Of a stretch of DNA of 64,000 nt, positions 22,481 to 33,350 are shown one piece after another (position 1 is the first letter of the stretch; the number at the start of each line of letters is the position of its first letter). The position numbers and the translations under genes are program-made. The notes beneath the pieces are model-generated. The model searched no databases and was not told the origin of the DNA. It saw only the letters and a list, made by a program, of their open reading frames with translations. The stretch spans positions 62,001 through 126,000 of the forward strand of contig LATX02000174.1 in the NCBI GenBank assembly GCA_001466705.2. The letters are read 5' to 3'. The stretch is from Moniliophthora roreri. Its lineage: Eukaryota > Basidiomycota > Agaricomycetes > Agaricales > Marasmiaceae.

Positions 22481-25223
22481 CTGCTAGTCAATCCGGTAAG
22501 CCGAGGTGGAAGCTAGCCTAGAAGAGACGTACAGCTAGGTAACTGGGATTGGGTCGTCGCTCTCAGAGCCGGCGTTGGCCTATGTGCTGCATAATCAATC
22601 TCGTTCAAGTCGATCATCCGTAGGAGGAAGATCAGCGCACATACTGGCTACCCCGACTGAGGAGAGATCTTCCCAGTCTGATACTCGGCTTCCAAAGGTA
22701 CGACTAGTGTCTGAAAGGACATCAGGTCAAAAGCCACCTGGTGTCGAAGATTGAAGCACACACTAGCTCTCCCAGCTGACGAGAGATCTTCCCAGTGTGA
22801 AACCCGGTTTCCAGAGGGACGACTAGTATCTGGGGCAAAAGGGGTCAGTCAACCTTAATGCTTGAGGTAGTCATGGCTAGAGCGCACTATTCAACCAAGA
22901 TGACAACTGCGCGGCATCTATCCCGAACTGACCGGATGAAGAGGAATGTTGCGATGTGTCAGGACTGGGAGGTACCTCCGTACGACCCTCTGCAACTCGT
23001 ACAGCTGAACCTTGGCGGTGCTGCGCTGTAGTACCTGTTCTTAAGGTCAGCATCATCAGAGCGCAACAGGGTGGAAGAAAAACCAACTTGGATTCCGAAG
23101 AATAGATCTCGTAGGTCGTGCGGAACGTAAATCTGGTCGATTATCTATAGGATGGCCACGTTCAGTATCAGGCTGAGCGCTTGGCGCGAAACGGAGTAGC
23201 TTACGTCGTGTCAGAACAGTGGAGGTTGATGGTACCGATATCAGATCTTCCAGAGGTGGACTATTTCCCGTCGGAAGTGACCAGTGGCCTTCTGGTAGTA
23301 GGAGATGCCGGTCCCCACCTCTCTGTCGACGTGATGGTGCGATAGCATCCAATTCCATGGTCGCATAGTAAGGAGTGGATCCTGGGGCAGGGAGAGGTGT
23401 AGGATGCTGCAAGAGTGGTGAATTAGCGATGTCAAAGTCTGCATCGTTTAAGTCCGTATCTGGACCGAGGTGGGATGCGGATATCCTGGAACCGGGTGTC
23501 CTTCCTTCGGTACTTTCAAGGTTCAGGAGGCTAAAAGATGCGGACGTCCTTAGCGCTGTGGATCCGTGTGATGGCGTTAGTCCGGGCTGCGTTCTGATGG
23601 TTGTAAAGAATGCTGTAGGTTCGATAGAGTTTATACGCGCTGGCGGAGTAAATGCAAAGGTTAATGGCTCCCCAGCATCATGGTAAACTAAAATAGGGAT
23701 CACGGTAAGAACAAGGAGCTGATAAAGAGGTTTTCAGGAGCCTACCTCTTCGAGCATGCTCGGCCAAATCCGCTAGCATCTGACGTATGAAGCCGAAAAG
23801 ATCAGCGCGACTATGAGGGAATGTGTCGCGGAGCTCTGCGGGTAGATCGTGAGGATAGTATGAAGAGTACTAAACAAAAGGAAGCTTACTCTGATATCGT
23901 TCGAACAAGGAGGTACCAGTTACTTGAAGAGTTTCACGCGGTAGCTGTAATACTAAGGACGTTTAGTCGGAGTTGAGACAAATTGTCGTGTTAATGTCCA
24001 CACACATCCTCGGAGAAATTCGTTTGCGGCATCCACGAGAGGATCCATGTATCTACGCATGTCTCCGCCCGTCCATTGCTCATCTAAATTAGGATCTGTC
24101 AGATGATGTATCGCGTATGGAAGAGAGATAAATGCCTGGTGGACCGACATGCGAGAATCGCTCGCGATTCAGCATAAAGCGGTGAGCTAGATGGAGAAGC
24201 CGATGATCTGGCAGAGCCTGAGGTATCTGTTGCCCTTCAACTTGAGACGTATCTTGCCGTTCTTGTCGAGCTGAATCTTCATCTACAGCCTGACCTCGTG
24301 CCTGCCTTTGGGAATCAGCTTGCGCCTGCGCACCGGAATTTGATTCTTCAGCTGCTAAGATCGTATTGTGAGTATAAGGCCACTTGCGATATACCCCGGT
24401 TCATACCAAGCGGAAGTGATATGGTTCTCGAGGGAGCATTCGCTGTCTGTGAAAGCGTGCCTTCCCGCTGTGAACCGGACTGTGCGGTTTGTGCCTCTGA
24501 AAGTCCTGGTCAAGTAGAATATCTCAATACTAAGGAGAAACTCACCGTCGGATCCTGAGTCATCGGCTGGCGATCCTGCAGCTGGCATTACAATACTCTG
24601 GCCGCGGAGAAACTCCAACCTGTCTTCATAAGAGGTGGTTCTGGGGTCATATGGGGGAATCATTCTTGGAGGGATAGGCAGAGGGTTCCGAGTAGAGTAG
24701 TCTTCCCGTAAGTTCAGTAGTTCTGGTATAACTCCACCTTGTGTGCCGGAAGCATTCGCTGCGCGTGAAAGTGGATTTTTCTGTCGCGAGGTCGACCCTG
24801 GAGATTTTGCCTTATCTGGATTAATGGAATGTCAGCCAAGAAAGAAGGAAAAAAAGGAAGGGTCACACTATGTGGCGAGGAAACCTGTGCGCTGGCTGGA
24901 GGATTTGGGGTCGTTTCTAGGTCATATGTGTTTACAATTTGGGATCGGGTTGCTTGAGATGAAATTTAGAGACAATTTTCTGTCGCAATACGATGATTGA
25001 GCGCGTACCTTCTTTACCCCAAACGCCTCTAGTTCGCGAAGCCGACCCTGGAAATCTTCGCATTCTTCGCAGTAATGTCGCTTGAGACAAGGCTGATAAG
25101 TGTTCTTATACTTTCTGCCATTATATTGCCTTGTGGATGCTTCTTTTCTCTCTTTGTTGTATGAGGCTGTGTGATTGTTACCATGGTGGTCGCGAAGAGC
25201 AAAATTGTTGGGGACCCACAAAT
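21911..25223 (-). CDS. Unknown protein with tandemly duplicated microexons
   Basis: Large multi-exon gene of unknown function. From the 5' side: a stretch with RHYCEECEDFQGRLRELEAF, a Pro/Ser-rich exon (PLPIPPRMIPPYDPRTTSYE), Gln-rich exons, an exon with LPYAIHHLTDPNLDEQW, one with YYPHDLPAELRDTF and one of about 600 nt (ending about 23.1 kb) containing EGHWSLPTGN. The 3' end is a row of short exons, all in phase 1: two 66-nt exons (22764-22829, 22645-22710) coding TSR.xG.RVS.WEDLSS.G.AS, then 22533-22586, 22442-22480, 22343-22393, 22234-22287, 22122-22175, 22003-22065 and 21911-21942, most coding GYWSTP...PPPG. Introns there are 48-66 nt. The start is not fixed; the upper bound given is an open-frame limit without an ATG. 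A frame jump near 24150 is unresolved. Confidence 0.6.
22645..22829 (-). repeat. Tandem exon-intron repeat, WEDLSS type (two units)
   Basis: Two 66-nt exons (22645-22710 and 22764-22829) separated by a 53-nt intron. They encode TSRTFGSRVSDWEDLSSVGV and TSRPSGNRVSHWEDLSSAGR, 16 of 20 residues the same by eye. This is a second, separately amplified exon in the same gene. Confidence 0.8.
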
Positions 25224-25364
25224 TCTTGAAAAGTAAATATTTCTCACGACAGCGCTTTAGGCGCTTGGTTAGCGCCTTGGCCTGAGCGCTCAGAGCAGAA
25301 ATTACAAGGTAGGCTCGTACTAATATGACATCCGCTAGTCCATTCCACGCTCGTGAGAAACGTT

Positions 25365-26798
25365 CTACATTGTCAATTTTTTCTCCTTTTCCGGCCCAAT
25401 GTCGACGACGGTAGCCCTATCACCATACACCTCTGGTCGCTGTACCGTTACTATTGTAGATCTCACATGAAACCGTAGGGTCTCCAAGTCCTGAGTAGCC
25501 GCTCGAGGAGCGTCAACCGTATCGCAGAAAACAGTCTGGTCCAAGGATTTTCCCTGATTGACAAGGAGAAATACAATAATAGGATATATTCCCTTCAGAA
25601 AAAATATGTTAGTGACGCCCACGGAGAAACCAAAGCAGACTCACCGCAATTTGAACGTGCACCGGTGTATAAATAGATCCTAAAGTACCCACGGGAAGGC
25701 GAATGAGACTCGCAACGAGGACCATGACCTTGATGTTGAATCAGCTGTGAAATGAATATGGGATTGTCTGCGGGATTTACTCACTCCGGAGATGCAGTAA
25801 AATAATCCGGATTCAGTCAACAGAACGAGAACACGCTCTGCACCTGCACCCTTCTTTTTCCCGACTGCCCAAAGTTCTGATAACACCCATCGTCGATATC
25901 GCCTGTGAGAAATTCAGCATTCTCCGGTATGAGAACCATCAATCATCATTACATACCATGCTTTCAATGCAATGACAAAAGTTGCGATAACATTGGTGGA
26001 AAAGGAGGCTATTAGATTGCCTACTTGACAGACGTCAATCGCTCGCGTCAAGGTCTTGAACCTCGGAACCTCTGATGAAGTGAGTTCAAGGGCAAATCGA
26101 ATGGCAATTGTGGATGTTACAGTGACTATCTGGAACGTTCATCTCAAAGCATGCGATAGGCGGGACATCGACTTACGAGTACACCATACCATAAAGAACA
26201 AAGAGATCCGGAGTAGACGCTTGCTTTCCGAACCGCACAAAACCAAGGCTCTCCATAGAACGACGCCATCTGTGAGTAGATACTGAAAATCCGAACCATC
26301 AATGCGAAGTAGTGAAGCCATGCACCAAGACTCACGTTAATTAGAACTATTGCGCCAAATATGTTTTCAACGGAAGACGTAGATCGAATGCCCGTAGGTT
26401 TCTTTGGTGATTCAGCATCCGATAGCGCCGTTGGTATCTTATCCAGGTACATTATCAACTCCATGAGAACCCTGATTTTGAGGGCCCAGTACACCGTGGA
26501 AAACAGGAACATAGCCAGTGTCGCTATGAAAAGGAATCTTCGAATCGGGGTCCCGAGCCCTTTTTTGCTAGATGAGAAGATGATATCAGAAGGTGAAAAG
26601 TACAAGCGATAGAGGATTACTTGCATCGCGAAGTAGATCGAGAAGGGCATAAGTGTTATGTACACCCCTAGAGGTGCGCAAGGTGCTCGAATCAGTGGCA
26701 TTGGTAGATACAGGCCTATAGAACGTACCGTAAAGCAAGGTTTGACATATAACTATAGTACTGGAATATATGAGATTCGGAACCATGGGCGGCGGCAT
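25365..26798 (-). CDS. Seven-transmembrane protein of an agaricomycete-type family
   Basis: ATG at 26798 (MPPPMVPNLIYSSTIVICQT) to TAG at 25365-25367. Six introns of about 50-60 nt follow GT...AG rules. Hydrophobic segments in order: IYSSTIVICQTLLYG/VYITLMPFSIYFAMQ, FLFIATLAMFLFSTVYWAL, IFGAIVLINYLLTDGVVLW, SLFFMVW, NVIATFVIALKAW, LTESGLFYCISGVMVLVASL and IAGIYPIIVFLLV, giving about seven spans. The KAWRYRRWVLSELWAVGKKK loop and VLLTESGLFYCISG block are hallmarks I recall from a lineage-expanded membrane family of mushroom-forming fungi whose function is unknown. The hydrophilic tail is acidic and basic (VVDIGPEKEKKLTM). Plasma membrane location is inferred only. Confidence 0.75.
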
Positions 26799-27502
26799 TT
26801 TCACTGGAGGGAGGGGCGGCCAGCGCGCGTTGTTAGTACTAGATGGTGAGCCTGCACAAGGATGAGAAAAGGTTGAAAGAAGAATCTATTGACCCTGGTT
26901 ACGCCTGAAGCTTTATGTGTTAGCTATAGTGCGCTCAGGTTTATGCTCATCTAGTCATGATAACAGAAGAGACTCGTTAACTGAACACTGCCATCTTCGG
27001 CTCGTGTTTGGTGATGGCATCTGAGACAGCGCGTAAGCTGTAGGGAGAAATTCAATTCGGATAGAGCAGGATATGTACTTCGTTGGACCGCTAACGGTGA
27101 AATAAAGGCTAGACAGCGCTTTACTCGTGTACGAGAGGCAGGTTCTAGTTGAGAGTTGAAGGTGAAAGAAGGGCACCGACCAAGCACCGACGTTTACCAT
27201 CAATGAGTGGCGGTGATCGACTGATTTAGTTTGACATAGTCTATACAGAATAAAGTGTCAATACTCACAGGGCTAGATGGCAGGATCAGAACCTTCAAAC
27301 TTCAAACGACAGCAGCCATGGTGGCCGTGAAGAGAAATATGTAACAGGGTGTCCAAAAAGGAACGTCTTTCTCACGGTGTCTGCCCCGGGTGGGTGATCA
27401 ATGACATCATAAGTCTGCTGCCTTTTTCACCTGGTAACCTTGTGCTCCAATATTCAGCATGTTATCGTCGTTGTTACTCCCTCTCCATCACCACCATCTT
27501 CT
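26799..27502. other. Intergenic between divergent genes
   Basis: Shared upstream region of the seven-TM gene (minus) and the acidic protein gene (plus). Two overlapping minus-strand frames of about 80 codons (26951-27203) have no recognisable motif and could be 5'-UTR sequence. Confidence 0.4.
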
Positions 27503-28142
27503 ATGAGCTCTCCGAACCCAGTCATCGATTCTCGACAAAGGCCAGGTCAAATTTCCCGACTCCAATCTTTTAATTCCGAATCTTCTGGTCTATATTCATC
27601 ACCTGACAATGAGGTTCCTTTGACACCACTGACGGAGCAACGGAGACGGAGAAGAGGAGGCAGAGGAGGAACAAAATTCAAAAAGAGGGAGATGGAGAAG
27701 GAACTGGAGAAAATTGCGGCGGATCTGATGAATCTAAGTGCCGATGACCTTGATTCACCGCCTTCGGTTGCTCGAGGTATTGAAGACACCTTGGGCCTGG
27801 ACTCCTATGATGGAGAGGAAATAGAACAACTATACAAAGCGCTTGATCAAGTAGCAGATGCTCTGAAGAATGATGAACTGGATTTTGACGCTAGTGGTAT
27901 GGATACTATTAGCCGGGGAACGGTATTACCTTTCGTCAAGGAAGTGGCAGCAGCAGAGATACCGATACCACCAAAACCGCAGCCCAAGCGGAATGGCAAA
28001 TCTGCTTTAAAACTTAGGCTTGACTTAAATCTGGACGTAGTTGTCGAACTGAAGGCGAAGGTTCGTGGGGATATAACACTTTCGCTGTGAGTAGTCCTTC
28101 CGTACGACTCATTTTAAGCTCATCTTCCGTTTCAGACAATGA
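27503..28142 (+). CDS. Conserved hypothetical protein with basic patch and KLRLDLNLD C-terminus
   Basis: Exon 27503-28086, intron 28087-28135, tiny exon 28136-28142 (ACAATGA). Starts MSSPNPVIDSRQRPG. Residues about 48-65 form an Arg/Gly/Lys-rich patch (RRRRRGGRGGTKFKKRE), a possible nuclear signal or RNA-contact region, followed by an acidic helical middle (LEKIAADLMNLSADDLD). The C-terminus ALKLRLDLNLDVVVELKAKV...ITLSLLQ is a conserved ending I know from small uncharacterised fungal proteins; restoring LSLL needs the last splice, which supports the model. An upstream in-frame ATG at 27440 is less likely. Confidence 0.7.
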
Positions 28143-28382
28143 AAAAGGACTCTTTATCCATATTAACTTAATGGTGCGTCAACTTACGTTCCTCTACAAC
28201 ACCGCTGTGATACTTGTCTTGCAGGCTCTCACGACTCAATGAACAATTACGGATTGATTACGGACATTTGTTTCATCATGATGGACAGTAAACATGTATT
28301 ATCCCCATCACAACGTATCTTCAGACACTGAAACATTTCTACTACATTGTTCCTGACCGAAAATTTCCTCCTTATTCTGCTT

Positions 28383-28815
28383 CTACTGCAACACGAGGGA
28401 CGTCTTTGTCAAGGCATATTGAGGAGGAACGTTCCTCTGGTAAAGACGCGTTGAGATCTCTTTCACAAATCTAGCTCACAACTTGACTTACGGGCGGACA
28501 GGTGTTTGCTGTTTCAACAACTGCGAGGTATAGCTTTCCACCACTGACGACACCATCCACCGTAGGTAGTGTCAAAGTGCTGGGTGGAGGCGGGTTTCCC
28601 GAAAGCGGTGGTAGACCTAACCATTCGTCAGACTCAGTATTAGGCGCCCGAGCGCAACACTCACCGAAGTTTGGCTCCAAAAACGACCCAAAGAAAAACG
28701 TGATTATGGTACCGTGCTGATTCGGCTGTACTTGTCTTGCCTCGAGGTTGGGGCTCGGAGCAGCGATAGCGGCTAAAGCCGATAGAAGTGGTAGGGCGTA
28801 TGTCAGAGGGCGCAT
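28383..28815 (-). CDS. Small secreted protein
   Basis: Two exons, 28815-28492 and 28436-28383, separated by a 55-nt intron. The product is about 125 residues. The start MRPLTYALPLLSALAAIAAP is a clear signal peptide, probably cleaved near APSPNLEARQ. The mature part has a hydrophobic ITFFFGSFLEP stretch, a CC pair (GECCARAP), Pro-rich turns and VVETANTCPPRNVPPQYAL. A TATA-like box lies about 45 bp upstream of the ATG. Extracellular; function unknown. It sits beside two secreted thaumatin-like genes on the same strand. Confidence 0.65.
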
Positions 28816-29305
28816 CTGAGGGAGCTGAGGTTTGAAGTGACCAGTGCTATACTAGCCCTTATATCTGGATTCCTACATTTCAGGGACTATCATCTTTCGG
28901 GATGTCATAACCGACTATTGAGCCTGCCGCCTTGCCGACTACTATACCTGGTACATAGCCCCTGAGGCTCACTTGCCACAACCTTTTTCAGACCGAAGTC
29001 GGGTCTTCGCTATGAATAGGTTAAACGCGTTAAACGAAGGTTCGGGTCTTCGTGCATGATGGAGATATAAGAAAAATGGTGATACTCATCGTAACTGTTT
29101 GATGGTATCTGCCAAGGTAAATACATTAATCATTCAGGGCAAGGGACATGAACGTCGAATCCTGTTCATTTTTGAAGGGTTGAATACGGCAGGATGCGGC
29201 TTCATGAGAAAAATTAAGGGATGAAGAGATAGAGCTCTTCCATACTCAAAGTCGTACATTACATCAGGGGCAAGAAGTACATATCTTTCAAGTTGTACGC
29301 TATCA
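28816..29305. other. Intergenic, no gene seen
   Basis: Contains a duplicated TCGGGTCTTCG motif and an AACGCGTT palindrome near 29.03 kb, plus the downstream region of the thaumatin-like gene. No coding frame supported. Confidence 0.45.
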
Positions 29306-30244
29306 TCAAGGGCAGAATACCACTGAGAAGGGCGGACGCTTAATCTCGCGCACGTCGAAGATAACCAAAAGAACTTACGGCTGAAAGCGATATCTCCTGC
29401 ACCACATGCTCTTACGGGACTGTCATTTCCACATCCGCTAAGATCCTGTAGCAGCTTCGTCAGTGATGATTCACTTAGAGGTACAGTGAGAACCTCACCC
29501 CGGGGGGATAAGCGCTCCTACACTGCCAAAAAGAAAAACCTTGCATCAGCGAAGAAAGGTGTCAATATAGATCTGCGAAAACATACGCCACAATCAACGT
29601 TCCTGCAGGTAACAGTTTCACACCCGTTGGCGTTGATCTGAAGCGACTGCGTAAACCCTTGGATATTCGAGATGTCGTAGGATTGCGGAGTGAAAAAGTC
29701 GCCCGAGTCTATTAAAGATACGACGGTAAGCCTAAGCTTGGGCATAAAATAGTAACCACTTCACCCAGGTTGAATTCGGTTAATGAACAGCTTTCTCCCT
29801 TGGCGCCGCATCGTCCATTCTGGGCAAAGATACGTCCAACCCACTGTACAGTCGGAATGAGTATGACGGATGGGGCAGAGACGGGAAAGGATGATTCACG
29901 AACCCGAGAAGGAATGGTAACTGTTTGAGAAGCTCCCGCCGCGAGACGATTGGGTTGTGCTGCGGTGTAGCTAGCGGCATCGCTGCAGCCTAAATGGGTG
30001 ATTTAATCAGCATGGTCTTGGGGAGATGATGAAGGAAACATTTGAGAAACGCACGAGGGCTATAGCCACACCTGGTGTCCGCAATAACAGGAGTGATTGC
30101 ACTCGTGCATCTATTAATGAGGGTGAACTGTCGATATTGTTAACAAAGAGATCCATGGCAAGGAGAATGATTTACCTGATGAGCAGCATGGGAGAGCATT
30201 GGGCTGAGAGCCGCAACGAGAAGGGAGACTTGCAAGAGTTTCAT
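29306..30244 (-). CDS. Thaumatin-like protein, secreted (copy 1)
   Basis: ATG at 30244, TGA at 29308-29306. Signal peptide MKLLQVSLLVAALSPMLSHA, then exons giving FTLINRC...ITPVIADTRCGYSP, QPNRLAAGASQTVTIPS, WVGRIFAQNGRCGAKGESC, SLTEFNL, DSGDFFTPQSYDISNIQG, CETVTCRNVDCG, CRSAYPPGDLSGCGNDSPVR and ACGAGDIAFSLVFCP. This follows the thaumatin/PR-5 fold in order, including GRIF, TEFNL, YD(I/V)SNIQG and terminal FCP, with many paired cysteines. Fungal members often act on beta-1,3-glucan or in wall remodelling. All introns are about 50-60 nt. TATAAAAAG lies about 75 bp upstream. It is a tandem partner of the gene at 31291-32211. Confidence 0.88.
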
Positions 30245-30316
30245 ATTAACGTGCGCGAAAGTGAAAAATAGTCGAGGGAACGCGCTCTGAAGGCTATACT
30301 TCTCGTTTTACTACCT

Positions 30317-30325
30317 CTTTTTATA
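30317..30325 (-). promoter_or_regulatory. TATA box of thaumatin-like gene 1
   Basis: TATAAAAAG on the minus strand, about 75 bp before the ATG at 30244. The paralogous gene has ATATAAAAGGG at a similar distance, so the core promoter was duplicated with the gene. Confidence 0.5.
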
Positions 30326-30690
30326 CAGGTCGTGACCCGCCATGATGGTTGTCCGAGATATCAGGTGGGCATAATCGTAGCACCATATGCGTATGTATGG
30401 TCGTTCCGCGGACCTACACAAACCAAACTCGACAAGTAGAGTCAGGAACAGCGCAACCTTACACCATAAGGCCCGAACAAGCAATTCAGAATGCATTTCA
30501 AATAACTCACCGACGGTACGCAATTACGCTTCGAAACGATGGTCTTATTCGGAACAGGAATCGTTCCATCCGATGATTACCAGCTCTGGAAGCAAATAAA
30601 GTAGCTAGTCAACTCGAGAAATTGTCTAGAACGATCCGTAACGTAGGATCCCTAGACCATTGCAGAGTATTGCAGACGGAAGACGCTCCC

Positions 30691-30710
30691 GGGGGGGGGG
30701 GGGGGGGGGG
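30691..30710. repeat. G20 homopolymer
   Basis: Twenty consecutive G on the plus strand, bounded by CTCCC and TGG. It lies between the two thaumatin-like genes. Such a tract can form G-quadruplexes and is prone to length errors. Confidence 0.85.
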
Positions 30711-30742
30711 TGGTAGCTGCAGCTGTGCATATGATCACCAGC

Positions 30743-30763
30743 GGATCCGCATCACGCGGATCC
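30743..30763. other. Perfect inverted repeat
   Basis: GGATCCGC and GCGGATCC arms around a 5-nt loop ATCAC, just downstream of the G20 tract. It could be a dimeric factor site or a hairpin. Confidence 0.6.
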
Positions 30764-31290
30764 ACGTGGACCAGCACAAGAAATTAGCCGGTCCTTGACT
30801 ACAGGACACTACTCGTGCAGAAGACGAGCATTAGAGAGGTTTGACAACACTGAAACTACATACCTGGTACTACCTATTTTTGCTCTCAGCGCCGCTAGCT
30901 TATGCTTCATTCTCTGCATCTTTTGACCTTCCGTCGTCCCGCATAAGTTGTCGAATTCCATCACTGATGTTCATTACGATGACATCATGCCTACAGAACC
31001 TTTGTCCCGTTGTACAGCTTTGATATTAGGCCTGGACGCACCCGGCCAAGAATATTAGTCGATGAGAATGTTGAGATGCAGCGCTTCGTACCTACTATAC
31101 CCCATCTGATTCAGTCACTAGGTCGTTTAGCGTTAGATGTTTATCACCGCTCGAGCAGTTAGCACCCCGGAACAGCTCAACTGCCATCTTACCGCTCTCC
31201 TTGGGTTCCCCTAGGGTCACGAAGCATGGAGGCTTCGGGAAAACCGAATGATATTTCCAATGATACACAGCCATAAGTTACACGCGGGTA
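30764..31290. other. Intergenic between thaumatin-like genes
   Basis: A hydrophobic frame at 30841-31023 has no ATG at its start and no recognisable motif. Nothing else supported. Confidence 0.4.
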
Positions 31291-32211
31291 TCAAGGACAG
31301 AAGACAACTGCGCAGCGATTCAGAATCGATTTGAGATCCGGTGGGAGAAAGGGCCTTACCGCTGAAAGCAACATCTCCTGCACCACATCCCCTGACAGGG
31401 CTGTCGTTCCTACAACTGCTAATATCCTACAGAGAAATGAGCACCACCGCTTTAGATTAATGAGATACTTAGATCGACTCACTCCGACCGGATATGCATT
31501 TTTGCACTGTTGGTTCAAGGACATTAGCTAAGCTGGCTATTGAGCTTCCGAGAGCGACTCTTACCCCGCAGTCAGCACTGGTACAAGTTACAGTTTCGCA
31601 CCCGGCAGCGCCTATTTGGAACGATTGCGTGAATCCTTGAATGTTTGAAATGTCATACGACTGGGGGGTGAAAGCGTCACCCGAATCTATCAAAGGGATA
31701 TGACTATGACCCAATATCCGCGTCACAAAGAATAGGAGCATACCCAGATTAAACTCAGTAACCGAGCAACCTTCACCTTTGGGACCACAGCTTCCGTTTT
31801 GCGCGAAAATTCGGCCGACCCACTGCAGCCGGAGATTCAGTACCGACACAGGGTCAGAGGCAATATGACTTACGTTGGATGGGATGGTAACCGTTTGGGA
31901 TTCTCCCGAACCTATCTGACTGGGGTTGAGGGGAAGTGTAGCTAGCAGCGTCATGACAGCCTCACGATTTTTAGGTCAGAAGCGTACCGAGGGACGTAAT
32001 GAAGGTTACCTACGAGGGCTATATCCGCACTTGGTGTCAGCAATTACTGGGGTGATAGTGTTGCCGCATCGGTTGGTGAGGGTGAACTTCGAAAAGTCAT
32101 GAGTAAACGGTAAGGGAATGGCAGGATAGGATAATAAATCACTTTGTGGTCAGCTAGCGCAAGCAGCGGGCTCATAGAAAGGATGAAGAAGGAGAACTGA
32201 GCAAACCTCAT
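31291..32211 (-). CDS. Thaumatin-like protein, secreted (copy 2)
   Basis: ATG at 32211, TGA at 31293-31291. Signal peptide MRFAQFSFFILSMSPLLALA, then FTLTNRCGNTITPVIADTKC, QIGSGESQTVTIPS, WVGRIFAQNGSCGPKGEGCS, VTEFNL, DSGDAFTPQSYDISNIQG, CETVTCTSADCG, CKNAYPVGDISSCRNDSPVR and GCGAGDVAFSVVFCP. Same exon structure and motif order as the gene at 29306-30244, so the pair arose by tandem duplication. It appears intact. Expected to be extracellular or wall-associated, with a glucan-related role inferred from the family. Confidence 0.88.
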
Positions 32212-32305
32212 GTTCAGGATCTGGGAACAGTAAGATTGTGGATAAAGAAATGGGTCAAATCACTGGGTAGAATAGATAGATTAAAACAAACCTTCGATGT
32301 AGCGC

Positions 32306-32316
32306 CCTTTTATATG
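32306..32316 (-). promoter_or_regulatory. TATA box of thaumatin-like gene 2
   Basis: ATATAAAAGGG on the minus strand, about 95-100 bp upstream of the ATG at 32211. Confidence 0.45.
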
Positions 32317-32705
32317 TTGCTCGCCGCAAGTACGATGTATTCGGGGATGGTTGTGCTCAGCATCCGCTACGCACATGAATGGCCTGGAGCTCCACCTGCG
32401 CGGGAGTATCAGTAGCATGTGTACTCTATACAAAGGGAGGTATGGATCAATCAAAAGCAATCAAGAGGGCGAGCTGGAAGCGAGACGTGAGATGTATTGC
32501 ATGGCTCCCATGTATGTGAAGTAAAAATCGAATGTACAGCCAGAGAAAATGCGCTGACGCAAATCGGTTACCATTCCGCATCATATATTTCTGGCTAAAA
32601 TCAATGGTGGATCGACTACAATGAACTAAAGCATGGGCTCACATCTTTGCGTCATCAGATATATCTACAGTCTCTGATTGATATTCATCCCGGCCTACAT
32701 GACAT

Positions 32706-33342
32706 TAGTGATGTTGCGGGCCGGGCTGGGCTCAATACCCTGGGGCAGGGCAGGGCTCCAGAGGGCTTGGGCTTGTCGAACATTGAGCCCGAGCCCTGAG
32801 CCCTGTAAAGCCCAAGCCTTAGGCAGGGCTCGGGCTCAGCCCGGGCTTGCTAACCAGAAATCAATTTGCACGTCAGGGTGGTTTGATTGGCTCAGGATGC
32901 ATAAATGAGATCCTGTAAGAGTTAAATATCCATCATTTAACTTGTATAAGCAGTTAATGCAACATTACCAGTTGTTTGAGTGGATTTCCTACGCGTCGAA
33001 GGCATTGCGCGAAGTAACTGAAAGAAAATACCTATGCATGGGAACCTTCCAAAACAGGTCTTATCCAGAGTTTCGACCGGAAAATTGGAGTCACATGCAC
33101 TACATCTTCCAAGACAGAATCTCGGATGTCATAGCCATGGTTAGTGCCAAAAATTCTGCACTTCTTCATGGGTGGCGCATATACTGACAAGCCCGGGCTC
33201 AAGCCCAGGGCTTGGGCTTTCTGAGATGTGAGCCCGAGCCTTCAGCCCTGCAAAGCCCTCCATAGGGCTGGGTCGGGTACCATGAGCCCTGGGCTCGGTC
33301 AGGCTGGGTATCAGGGCTTGAGCCCAGCCCGCAACATCACTA
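32706..33342. mobile_element. Non-autonomous hAT-type element (MITE), 637 bp
   Basis: Begins TAGTGATGTTGCGGG and ends CCCGCAACATCACTA, giving perfect 15-bp terminal inverted repeats. Both sides carry an identical 8-bp target duplication CATGACAT (32698-32705 and 33343-33350), the hallmark of hAT transposons. Subterminal regions are rich in GGGCT/AGCCC units on both ends (for example AGCCCGAGCCC), as in many hAT elements. The inside holds only short frames and no transposase, so it must have been moved by one encoded elsewhere. A related element lies at 57678-58523. Confidence 0.9.
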
Positions 33343-33350
33343 CATGACAT

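Noticed and set aside
21911..22500. CRISPR-like regular spacing of repeats
   Set aside because: Repeat units are exon/intron pairs with splice sites and coding phase in a eukaryotic gene; repeats are not identical and there are no cas genes.
25221..25376. Open minus-strand frame reading WNGLADVILVRAYLVISALS upstream of the microexon gene
   Set aside because: It would need one extra base in a homopolymer at 25377-25382 to join the seven-TM gene, but that gene already has a fitting stop and C-terminus; the stretch has no ATG and contains AGCGC-type low-complexity sequence.
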